Source: WRAV01 sp050950205 (GTDB lineage: Bacteria > Bacillota > Clostridia > Oscillospirales > Ruminococcaceae). From it: a stretch of 64,000 nucleotides of DNA. The notes under the pieces were generated by a model, which saw only the letters and a list, made by a program, of their open reading frames with translations, had not been told where the DNA came from and did not search any database. Of this stretch, positions 57,489-64,000 are shown in pieces. Every line of letters begins with the position of its first letter. Within the stretch, counting starts at the first letter, position 1. The translations under genes and the position numbers were made by a program. Location of the stretch: positions 1 to 64,000 of the forward strand of contig JBMNHF010000011.1 of assembly GCA_050950205.1 (NCBI GenBank), given 5' to 3'.

Positions 57489-60101
57489 TTACGGCTCCAG
57501 TTGCTGTACCACCCTGAGTTTGCCCTGTTCTATTCCCACCATCAGATGGGTGTGGGGCCGCACATGCTCGGCGATGAGTAAGCGGGCAATCAGGGTTTCT
57601 ACCCTGGCCTGCAGGAACCGGCGTAGCGGTCGGGCTCCGTAAACAGAGTCGTAGCCGTGTTGTATGACAAAATCCTTAGCCTCGTCAGTCAGCTCCAAAG
57701 TCAGCTGCTTATCGGCCAGTCGTCTGCTCAAATCCGCCACCAGCAAATCCAAAATACTGCGGATATCCTGGCGGGTAAGGGGCTTGTAAAAGACAATTTC
57801 GTCCAGCCGGTTGAGGAACTCGGGGCGGAAGGAACGGCGCAGCACCTCCATCACCTGCTCCCGGGCGGAGGGATCAATTTCTCCATCGGGACCGATGCCT
57901 TCCAGCAAAATGGAGCTGCCCAGGTTGGAGGTGAGAATGATGATGGTGTTTTTAAAATCCACCGTCCTTCCTTGGGAATCGGTGATGCGGCCATCGTCCA
58001 GCACCTGTAAGAGGATGTTGAAGATGTCGGGGTGGGCTTTTTCCACTTCGTCAAACAAGATGACGCTGTAGGGCCTGCGCCGCACCGCCTCGGTGAGCTG
58101 TCCCCCCTCCTCGTACCCCACATAACCGGGAGGCGCTCCCACCAAACGGGAGACAGCGTGTTTTTCCATATACTCGCTCATGTCGATGCGAACCATGTTC
58201 TTTTCATCGTCAAACAGATACTCTGCCAACGCCTTGGCAAGTTCTGTCTTGCCCACGCCGGTGGGGCCCAAGAAGAGAAAGGAGCCGATGGGCCGATTGG
58301 GGGGAGCAATGCCGGCACGGCTGCGCAAAATGGCTTCGCTGACCTTTGCCACCGCCTCGTTTTGCCCTATCACTCTTTGGTGGAGAATCTCCTCCAGACG
58401 CAGCAGCTTTTCCCGGTCGCTTTCCACCAGTTTGGAAACGGGAATTCCCGTCCAGCGGCCTACAATGCGGGCAATTTCCTCCTCGGTCACCTTGTCCCGC
58501 AGCAGGGAGCGTTCGCTTTTTGCCTGCTCGGCCAAGGCTTCCTCCTCCTCCAGCTCCTTGCGCAGCTGGGGCAGCCTTCCGTACTTGAGCTCGGCAGCTT
58601 TGTTGAGGTCGTAGTTGCGCTCGGCCCGCTCAATCTCCGCCCCCACCTGCTCGATTTCTTCCCGCAGGCGCTGCACCTTTCCAATGGCCGCCTTTTCGTT
58701 TTCCCAGCGGGCTTTCATGGAGTTAAACTCCTCCCGCAGGTCGGCCAGCTCCTTTTGCAGGTCGACCAAATGCTCCTTACTGACCGGGTCGCTGTCCTTG
58801 AGCAGGGCAGCTTCTTCAATTTCCAGCTGCATAATCCGGCGGGAAATTTCGTCCAGCTCGATGGGCATGGAATCCATTTCGGTGCGGATCATGGCGCAGG
58901 CCTCATCCACCAGATCGATGGCCTTGTCGGGGAGGAACCGGTCGGAAATGTACCGGTGACTGAGGGTGGCGGCGGCAATGAGGGCCTGATCCTGAATTTT
59001 CACCCCGTGGAACACCTCGTACCGCTCCTTGAGTCCCCGCAAAATGGAGATGGTGTCCTCCACCGTAGGCTCCTGCACCAACACCGGCTGGAACCGCCGC
59101 TCCAAAGCCGGGTCCTTTTCGATATACTGGCGGTATTCGTCCAGGGTGGTGGCTCCGATGCAGTGAAGCTCCCCCCGGGCCAGCATGGGTTTGAGCAGAT
59201 TGCCGGCATCCATGGCCCCTTCGGACTTGCCCGCCCCCACAATGTTGTGCAGCTCATCGATAAACATGAGAATGCGGCCGTCCGACTTTTTCACCTCGGC
59301 CAGCACCGCCTTGAGCCGCTCCTCAAATTCGCCCCGGTACTTGGCCCCGGCAATGAGAGCGCCCATATCCAGGGAGAAGATAGTTTTGTCCCGCAGAGAT
59401 TCGGGCACATCCCCCCGGACAATCCGCTGGGCCAAGCCTTCGGCAATGGCGGTTTTGCCCACCCCCGGCTCGCCAATCAGCACCGGATTGTTTTTGGTTT
59501 TTCGGGAGAGAATCCGGATGACGTCCCGAATTTCGCTGTCCCGCCCGATGACCGGATCCAGCTTGTTGCTGCGGGCTCGCTCCACCAGGTCGCTGCCGTA
59601 TTTTTTCAGAGCATCGTAAGTTTCTTCCGGCATATCGCTGGTCACCCTGGTGTTGCCCCGCACCGTAGCAAGGGCGGACAAAAAGCTGTCTTTGGAAATG
59701 CCGTGACGGCGCCAAAGCTCCCGCAGAGCTGGGTTGGGGTGCTCCAGCAAAGCCAGCATGATGTGCTCCACGCTGACATATTCGTCCTTCATCTTTTCGG
59801 CAAGGGTTTCGGCGTGGTTGAGGGTGCGGTCCACCTCTTGGGAGATGTAGATCTTATCCGGCTCCCTTCCCGGGCCGGAAACCCCCGGCAGTTTGGCAAT
59901 CTCCTGCTTTGCATCCCGTAAAAAGCTTGACCGGTCCACCCCCATTTTGATGAGCAGTTGGCCAATGAGCCCTTCTTCCTGACCAATCAGGGCACCCAAA
60001 AGGTGCTGCTGCTCGATTTGCATATTCTGGTTTTGTATGGCAAGGCTCTGGGCGTTTTGAATTGCCTCCAAGGATTTTTGAGTGAATTTTTGCGGGTTCA
60101 T
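57489..60101 (-). CDS. clpB: ATP-dependent disaggregase ClpB
   Basis: The 870-residue Hsp100 contains Clp_N repeats (about 1-145), first AAA+ (Walker A GEPGVGKTAIAE near 205; ILMFIDELHNIVGAGKSEG), the coiled-coil middle domain (about 400-525; rich in Glu/Lys/Arg heptads) that marks ClpB rather than ClpC/ClpA, second AAA+ (GPTGVGKTELAKALAE near 607; VILFDEVEKAHPDIFN) and a D2 small domain (FRPEFLNRLDEIVFYKPLT). It works with DnaK to dissolve aggregates. The start follows GGAGGAAGTGG. It lies 33 bp after an RHH-domain gene and probably shares its promoter. Confidence 0.97.
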   Translation of the reverse strand: MNPQKFTQKSLEAIQNAQSLAIQNQNMQIEQQHLLGALIGQEEGLIGQLLIKMGVDRSSFLRDAKQEIAKLPGVSGPGREPDKIYISQEVDRTLNHAETLAEKMKDEYVSVEHIMLALLEHPNPALRELWRRHGISKDSFLSALATVRGNTRVTSDMPEETYDALKKYGSDLVERARSNKLDPVIGRDSEIRDVIRILSRKTKNNPVLIGEPGVGKTAIAEGLAQRIVRGDVPESLRDKTIFSLDMGALIAGAKYRGEFEERLKAVLAEVKKSDGRILMFIDELHNIVGAGKSEGAMDAGNLLKPMLARGELHCIGATTLDEYRQYIEKDPALERRFQPVLVQEPTVEDTISILRGLKERYEVFHGVKIQDQALIAAATLSHRYISDRFLPDKAIDLVDEACAMIRTEMDSMPIELDEISRRIMQLEIEEAALLKDSDPVSKEHLVDLQKELADLREEFNSMKARWENEKAAIGKVQRLREEIEQVGAEIERAERNYDLNKAAELKYGRLPQLRKELEEEEALAEQAKSERSLLRDKVTEEEIARIVGRWTGIPVSKLVESDREKLLRLEEILHQRVIGQNEAVAKVSEAILRSRAGIAPPNRPIGSFLFLGPTGVGKTELAKALAEYLFDDEKNMVRIDMSEYMEKHAVSRLVGAPPGYVGYEEGGQLTEAVRRRPYSVILFDEVEKAHPDIFNILLQVLDDGRITDSQGRTVDFKNTIIILTSNLGSSILLEGIGPDGEIDPSAREQVMEVLRRSFRPEFLNRLDEIVFYKPLTRQDIRSILDLLVADLSRRLADKQLTLELTDEAKDFVIQHGYDSVYGARPLRRFLQARVETLIARLLIAEHVRPHTHLMVGIEQGKLRVVQQLEP

Positions 60102-60134
60102 AGACCACTTCCTCCTTCTGTCTGTGACATGGCT

Positions 60135-60797
60135 CTATACAATCATTTCACAAGTTTTTAGATAGTATTGGTAAAGCTGGATGGTGTTTTGATGGATCCG
60201 ATTTTTATCCCCTTCAGCGGCAAAGCTAAGCTTGAGCGCCCTGTCAAAGAGGCTGATATAACCGCCAATGGCCCGCCCCACCTGATGCGAATCGGGTAAG
60301 CGGTTCTGCTGTTCCACCATTAAGCGGCGGCTAAAACTGCCCTTTCTGATTTGACAGCACAAATCGGCGTTGGTTTGCCCCTGCAGCACCTCCCCCTCAA
60401 TTTGACACCAAAGCTGGTAAAAAAGGGTGAGGTGCTGGAGTAGTTCTTCGCTTTGCGTGCGGGTTATCACCTTAAACTGGCAGAAATATCCTCCCGCTTC
60501 GGTTCCGAATTCCACGCTGTAGCGAATGGTGGGGTTGTACCGGTAATTGAGGGCACTGTGCAGCAGCAACATAGAGCCCGATGTCTGTTTAACCTGCAGC
60601 AGGCCCCCGCTTTTTACCGTTTCGGAAAGATGCTGGAAGATGCTTTCAATCCGCTGCTGAGGTGTCCGATAGGAAACGTAGTCTGCCAAAATCTGGTTGA
60701 CCATGCCGGAACGGCTCAAGCCCCGCCGATAAGCAACTTCGTCTATCCTGCGCACCACCTCATCCAACAAGATTAGGCTATACATGCTTTTGTGCAA
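60135..60797 (-). CDS. Ribbon-helix-helix-domain protein of unknown function, upstream of clpB
   Basis: The 220 residues begin with an Arc/CopG-type ribbon-helix-helix fold (about 5-45; strand MYSLILLDEVVRRIDEVAYR, then GLSRSGMVNQILADYV). The remaining 175 residues are an unfamiliar alpha/beta domain, with YNPTIRYSVEFGTEAGGYFC and a helix ending RIHQNTIQLYQYYLKTCEMI. The start is TTG at 60797 behind GGGGGGA, or ATG at 60785. It is transcribed from a consensus promoter and precedes clpB by 33 bp, so an autoregulated stress regulator is plausible, but no CIRCE or CtsR site was seen. No known family. Confidence 0.75.
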   Translation of the reverse strand: MHKSMYSLILLDEVVRRIDEVAYRRGLSRSGMVNQILADYVSYRTPQQRIESIFQHLSETVKSGGLLQVKQTSGSMLLLHSALNYRYNPTIRYSVEFGTEAGGYFCQFKVITRTQSEELLQHLTLFYQLWCQIEGEVLQGQTNADLCCQIRKGSFSRRLMVEQQNRLPDSHQVGRAIGGYISLFDRALKLSFAAEGDKNRIHQNTIQLYQYYLKTCEMIV

Positions 60798-60825
60798 CCA
60801 AATCCCCCCATTCTTGCTATGTAAT

Positions 60826-60853
60826 ATTATAATCTAGCTCTTTAATTTGTCAA
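60826..60853 (-). promoter_or_regulatory. Promoter of the RHH-clpB operon
   Basis: TTGACA (60848-60853) and TATAAT (60826-60831) are separated by 16 bp on the minus strand. The flanks are very AT-rich (TATATTATATAATT just upstream). Confidence 0.7.
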
Positions 60854-60897
60854 CCCAATTATATAATATAATTGACATTTTAATGTTTTTTATTCAT

Positions 60898-60936
60898 AAA
60901 AAATCGCTGCGAACCGTCAAAGAGATTCGCAGCGCT
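60898..60936 (-). terminator. Terminator of the EAL-HDOD gene
   Basis: GCTGCGAA/TTCGCAGC stem around a 12-nt loop, followed on the minus strand by GATTTTTT. Confidence 0.75.
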
Positions 60937-61026
60937 TCTCAATACAGCTTATTATGCTGACAATGGCATTGGGGGCAAACCGAAAGGTACCCAAGGTGTG
61001 GTGGGCGGGGTGCTCAATGAAGATCG

Positions 61027-61054
61027 CAACCGGTTCTCAACCAGCAACCGGTTG
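61027..61054. repeat. Inverted repeat downstream of the EAL-HDOD gene
   Basis: CAACCGGTT and AACCGGTTG, each nearly self-palindromic, are separated by 10 nt in the spacer after the stop codon. Nothing else is seen between 60937 and 61099. Confidence 0.45.
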
Positions 61055-61099
61055 ATGCAATCCTTCGCGTGATGGGAAAAACTCGTGCGGGAGTTAGAT

Positions 61100-62362
61100 C
61101 TATTTGCGCTTTCCTTTCTGCTCTTCTTCTGCGTGATTCGCATCAAAAAACCGCTGGGCTGCGTGGATGGCTTCCATATAAAACTGGTAGGCCAGCACTT
61201 CCTTCAAACCAAGAGCAGAGCACAAACGGGATACGTTTTTCCAGTTTCCGTTTTCAAAGGCAATCATCAAGTCCAACATATAGCGCCCGTCATTTCCGCT
61301 TTCCAGCAAAGCTTTGCGGGTCACTTTAGGAATGTGCATCTGCTCCAGACAGTGCAGCAGATCAGTACCGGTCAGGGTATCCAGCAGGGAAAACAGTCCT
61401 GCCAACATATAGCCATCAGCATGGCTTGGCCCTTTTAGTGCTGTGGCCACACTTTCGCAAAAATGGGCCCGGGTCATGCTTAGAATAATCAATTCGGAAG
61501 GCTTATCGTCACACAGGCCGATTAGGGCGGAATAGGTTAACCATCGTTGCAGCTCGTTGATCCCCAGCAGGGTCAAGGCCTGACCAATGCTTTTCACTTC
61601 ATGTTGCAAGCCATAGTAGGGGGAATTGACCAGCCGAAGGGTTTTTGCGGTGAGGGCCACATCGTTCTTGATGATGTTGGCCAAAACCTGAAAGCTTACC
61701 CCCGGTTGGGAAATCTCTTGCAACAGCCGTATTTGATTGATTTTAAGAGGATTGATGGCCTTTTCAGTGACGATTTTAGGCTTTGCAAAAAAATAACCTT
61801 GAAACAGAGTGCAGCCCAGCGCCTTGGATGCTTCAAAATCCTGCTGGGTTTCTACCTTTTCCGCTAAAACCCGGCATTGCTGAAGATTGACTGCTTGGAC
61901 CACCCGCCGGAGATTCTGAAAGGATTTTGCCGAACCGTCTACTTCTACCTTGACAATATCACACAGAGAAAGGAGATATTGGTCATTGGGGTGGTACTGG
62001 TAATCATCCAGAGCGATGGTGTAACCCTTTTCCTTCAGCTTGTGGATGGCTGCCAGCACACCAGGATGGATGCGCACCGTTTCCAGCACTTCCACCACCA
62101 AATGTTGACTGGGATAATGGGTCGGAAAGCCAGCCAGCAGAAGGGGTTCCGTAAAATTGACAAAGGCTTGGGTCCCCCCGGTTACCTTTTCCATTCCGCT
62201 CCATTCCAGCGCATTTAAAATAGCAGAGGTGGCACTGCTTCCGTTAGCAACGATGTGTTGGCCGGAGGAATTGACTTGTGGATTGGGCCGAAAAAGCAGT
62301 TCATAACCAAACAGATTTAAATGTTCATCCAAAATAGGCTGTCGGGCAAAATATACATTCAT
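61100..62362 (-). CDS. Degenerate EAL plus HDOD domain protein
   Basis: The 420 residues start with an EAL-like domain (about 1-190) that has ELLFRP where EALLR is expected and ALDDYQYH in place of the DDFG loop. LAEKVETQQDFE and FQGYFFAKP are retained, so c-di-GMP hydrolysis is unlikely. An HDOD domain follows (about 200-390; ISQPGVSFQVLANIIKNDVA, LLGINELQRWLTYSAL). This YuxH/CdgJ-type architecture acts as a signalling scaffold in other bacteria. It is monocistronic with its own promoter and terminator. Confidence 0.92.
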   Translation of the reverse strand: MNVYFARQPILDEHLNLFGYELLFRPNPQVNSSGQHIVANGSSATSAILNALEWSGMEKVTGGTQAFVNFTEPLLLAGFPTHYPSQHLVVEVLETVRIHPGVLAAIHKLKEKGYTIALDDYQYHPNDQYLLSLCDIVKVEVDGSAKSFQNLRRVVQAVNLQQCRVLAEKVETQQDFEASKALGCTLFQGYFFAKPKIVTEKAINPLKINQIRLLQEISQPGVSFQVLANIIKNDVALTAKTLRLVNSPYYGLQHEVKSIGQALTLLGINELQRWLTYSALIGLCDDKPSELIILSMTRAHFCESVATALKGPSHADGYMLAGLFSLLDTLTGTDLLHCLEQMHIPKVTRKALLESGNDGRYMLDLMIAFENGNWKNVSRLCSALGLKEVLAYQFYMEAIHAAQRFFDANHAEEEQKGKRK

Positions 62363-62466
62363 AAAATTTCTCTCCGAAATGTATCAATCACTTTGCGGAA
62401 TGGTTTCTGCTTTTCATCGCCACGGCATTTTTTGATCCTCAAATTTTGGTTATGTTTATTATCCTT

Positions 62467-62496
62467 ACTATAAGGCAGCGGGGAGGATTTTGTCAA
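62467..62496 (-). promoter_or_regulatory. Promoter of the EAL-HDOD gene
   Basis: TTGACA (62491-62496) and TATAGT (62467-62472) are separated by 18 bp on the minus strand. The rest of 62363-62569 shows no gene. Confidence 0.6.
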
Positions 62497-62569
62497 TCAA
62501 AAGCATTGGATTTCAAGATGGGACTGTTTTAACTATAGATTAAGTAGGAAGCAAGAAACTACAGCGGAG

Positions 62570-62605
62570 GAAAAACAAAAGAGCCACCCATTTTCTGGGT
62601 GGCCC
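62570..62605 (-). terminator. Terminator of the desulfoferrodoxin gene
   Basis: GCCACCCA/TGGGTGGC hairpin followed by TCTTTTGTTTTTCC on the minus strand, 20 bp past the stop. Confidence 0.85.
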
Positions 62606-62623
62606 GTAAGGATTAGGAGGTTG

Positions 62624-62995
62624 CTATGCTTCTGCCTTCCACAAACCGTGGAGGTTGCAGTACTCATAGATGGTGGCAGGCTCATCGGGATTGATCTGAA
62701 AAGTTGCTTTGGGCTCGTCGGTAGAATCTAAGGTGACATACTGAACGTGATCTCCCTGCTGGACCACAATGCACTGGATATAGTGCTCCGGGGTCATGGG
62801 GTGGATAATCTCGCCAACTTGAACCAAAAGGGTAGCTCCTTCCCTCTGAAAGGCAGGCACATGCTTTTCCAAAGCAGCGTCCACAACTCCTGCCTTAAGC
62901 TCTGTCATTTCTTGTCCGCAGCAGCTTAAAACCCCTCCACCGTTCACCAGTTTCACAATAATGTTTCCGCACAACTCACAGCGATAAAACTTCAT
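62624..62995 (-). CDS. Desulfoferrodoxin (superoxide reductase)
   Basis: This 123-residue two-iron superoxide reductase has an N-terminal desulforedoxin centre I (YRCELCGN, LSCCGQEM) and a C-terminal SOR centre II with His in EKHVPAF and GEIIHPMTPEHYI, and the Cys/His pair of YCNLHGLW. It reduces superoxide to peroxide without making O2, typical of anaerobes. The start MKFYRCE at 62995 follows AAGGAGAGG. It is divergent from thioredoxin across a symmetrical promoter region. Confidence 0.96.
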   Translation of the reverse strand: MKFYRCELCGNIIVKLVNGGGVLSCCGQEMTELKAGVVDAALEKHVPAFQREGATLLVQVGEIIHPMTPEHYIQCIVVQQGDHVQYVTLDSTDEPKATFQINPDEPATIYEYCNLHGLWKAEA

Positions 62996-63109
62996 AAACT
63001 TCCTCTCCTTTTCCATCAAATTCAAGGGCTACTTGTGTTTGGTGCATTCTTTGTATTAGTATGAACAAATATAGCAGGATCACTCAAACAAAGATTAGCA
63101 AGTGTGTAG

Positions 63110-63138
63110 ATTATATCACTTTTTTCTTGCCTCGGCAA
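63110..63138 (-). promoter_or_regulatory. Promoter of the desulfoferrodoxin gene
   Basis: TTGCCG (63133-63138) and TATAAT (63110-63115) are separated by 17 bp on the minus strand. Confidence 0.6.
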
Positions 63139-63151
63139 GTGACCAAGTCAC
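63139..63151. promoter_or_regulatory. Central palindrome in the divergent redox promoter
   Basis: GTGAC-CAA-GTCAC is a perfect 5-bp dyad between the two -10 boxes, directly abutting the desulfoferrodoxin -35 box. It is a candidate operator for a shared redox regulator. Confidence 0.5.
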
Positions 63152-63159
63152 GTTGTCAT

Positions 63160-63174
63160 TGTGATATAATCACA
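63160..63174 (+). promoter_or_regulatory. Palindromic -10 region toward thioredoxin/ferritin
   Basis: TGTGAT-ATA-ATCACA is a perfect dyad that contains TATAAT (63165-63170). The 11 bases GTGATATAATC (63161-63171) recur inverted at 63109-63119 on the other side, so the two divergent -10 boxes are mirror images. A second TATAAT lies at 63196. Confidence 0.5.
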
Positions 63175-63251
63175 GAACCCACAAACAGGATAGGATATAA
63201 TGGCATCAACGATAAAAAACGAATGCGAAAATCCAAAGAGGGGTGTACATA

Positions 63252-63560
63252 ATGACAGTACAGGTAACCAATGATAATTTTGAAAGCGAAGTGCTCAAAT
63301 CCTCCACGCCGGTTCTTCTCGACTTTTACGCCAACTGGTGCATGCCCTGCAAGATGCTTTCTCCCATCATCGATGAAATTGCACACGAAGTAAGCCATGC
63401 AAAAATCTGCAAAGTAAATATTGACGAAGAGCCGGAGCTGGCCCAGAAGTTTCAGGTGATGAGCATCCCCACTCTAGTGGTGATGAAACAAGGCAAAGTG
63501 GTTCATTCCACCATGGGTGTGCGGCCCAAAAAAGAAATTCTGAAGATGCTGGCAGTTTAA
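63252..63560 (+). CDS. trx: Thioredoxin with CMPC active site
   Basis: This 102-residue thioredoxin fold has the active site NWCMPCKM instead of WCGPC, the cis-Pro in VMSIPTLVVM and the C-terminal GVRPKKEILKML. The start MTVQVTND follows GAGGGGTG; a GTG nine bases upstream is less likely. It lies 32 bp before ferritin, so the two are probably co-transcribed. The changed XP dipeptide should shift the redox potential (inference). Confidence 0.93.
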   Translation: MTVQVTNDNFESEVLKSSTPVLLDFYANWCMPCKMLSPIIDEIAHEVSHAKICKVNIDEEPELAQKFQVMSIPTLVVMKQGKVVHSTMGVRPKKEILKMLAV

Positions 63561-63592
63561 ACAACCATTGATTGCAGAAGGAGACGATTCGA

Positions 63593-64000
63593 ATGACAGA
63601 AAAAGTATTCAACCTGCTAAACGAGCAGATTATGAAAGAGCTCTACTCCGCTTACCTTTACCTGGATATGGCTAACTATTACAGCGATCAGGGGCTAGAG
63701 GGGTTTGAAAACTGGTTCTACATCCAAGCGCAAGAGGAGCGGGACCACGCCATGCTCATCCGCACCTACCTGCACAACAACGATCAAAAAGTGGTTTTGC
63801 TCCCCATTGATGCTCCCCAGGAAGAGTATGGCGACCATGGAGCACCACTGCATAAGACCCTCAGCCATGAAAAAGAGGTAACGGCTTCCATTTACAACAT
63901 ATTCGAGGCTGCACAGGAGGAAAAGGACTATCGCACCATTGAATTCCTCAACTGGTTCATCAAAGAACAGGGAGAGGAAGAAAAGAACGCCAACGACCTC
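63593..64000 (+). CDS. Bacterial non-heme ferritin, cut by window end
   Basis: The first 136 residues of about 170 are present. The four-helix ferritin core shows the ferroxidase ligands: Glu in NEQIMKELYSAYLYLDMANY, QAQEERDHAMLIRTY, and Glu/Gln in EAAQEEKDYRTIEFLNWFIK followed by EQGEEEKNA. It oxidises and stores iron in a 24-mer. AAGGAG precedes the ATG. It lies next to thioredoxin and the divergent superoxide reductase, forming an oxidative-stress and iron cluster. Confidence 0.95.
   Translation, partial: MTEKVFNLLNEQIMKELYSAYLYLDMANYYSDQGLEGFENWFYIQAQEERDHAMLIRTYLHNNDQKVVLLPIDAPQEEYGDHGAPLHKTLSHEKEVTASIYNIFEAAQEEKDYRTIEFLNWFIKEQGEEEKNANDL

Noticed and set aside
58032..59921. Open frame of about 630 codons antisense to clpB
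   Set aside because: Composition (His/Gly/Leu-rich) is typical of a reverse-strand shadow, and clpB motifs are complete on the other strand.
60798..60900. CIRCE or CtsR operator for clpB
   Set aside because: Neither the TTAGCACTC inverted repeat nor the GGTCAAANANNGGTCAAA heptad pair is present upstream of the RHH-clpB unit.
60952..61146. Possible 64-residue minus-strand gene after the EAL-HDOD gene
   Set aside because: It overlaps the 3' end of the larger gene, contains an inverted repeat and has no ribosome site.

Overview
The window looks like a chromosomal segment of an obligate anaerobic, low-to-mid GC Gram-positive bacterium of class Clostridia (probably Oscillospirales-like). This rests on gene content: RemA, the RNA polymerase omega subunit next to gmk, ECF-transporter genes next to truA, SLH-type surface proteins, Hcp, desulfoferrodoxin, ThyX, and strong AGGAGG-type ribosome sites. 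No rRNA is present. One tRNA gene, tRNA-Val(CAC), was found.

Region 1 (1-12.1 kb) is accessory DNA. It opens with an IS21-type element whose istA is split by an IS256-family element with a clean 8-bp target duplication. Next comes a visibly AT-rich block (2.0-8.0 kb) with bactofilin, a membrane-anchored polysaccharide deacetylase, a LytTR response regulator and a large hybrid histidine kinase carrying two kinase modules. It ends in a decayed IS3-type orfA fragment and an IS21 element that has itself been hit by a second IS21 element (5-bp target duplication).

Region 2 (12.1-29 kb) holds a choline-kinase-like phosphotransferase with an MFS transporter behind a promoter and leader terminator, and an autoregulated TipA-like MerR regulator. 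A long housekeeping operon follows, read right to left: yicC, remA, gmk, rpoZ, priA, def, rsmE, a membrane protein and a zinc-ribbon protein. Then come lplA, the tRNA, a radical-SAM/DUF4130 pair, a U32 (TrhP-like) protein with MltG, and a 49-residue Gly/Cys-rich membrane microprotein.

Region 3 (29-45 kb, nearly all minus strand) carries 5-formyl-THF cyclo-ligase, DJ-1, a GNAT, a DUF2156 protein, tmk and thyX. It continues with a DUF4349 lipoprotein, CvpA, a frameshifted DUF5711 protein, truA, ecfT/ecfA2/ecfA1, a methyltransferase, glmM, ruvB and ruvA.

Region 4 (45-64 kb) has tandem CNNM transporters and a nitrosative-stress operon (Fe-S protein, cupin, ferredoxin, hcp) behind a CRP/FNR-type palindrome placed at -41.5. 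Next are a 1204-residue surface protein with both SLH and choline-binding-type repeats, malic enzyme, ClpB with an unusual ribbon-helix-helix partner, and a degenerate EAL-HDOD protein. It closes with an oxidative-stress/iron cluster: desulfoferrodoxin divergent from thioredoxin and ferritin.

The most promising leads are the FNR/HcpR-like control of the hcp operon, the unknown RHH protein upstream of clpB, the symmetric divergent promoter of the redox cluster, the Cys-rich microprotein, the attenuator-like leaders of the MFS and malic-enzyme genes, and the nested IS structure. No obvious defence island, CRISPR array or biosynthetic cluster is present.
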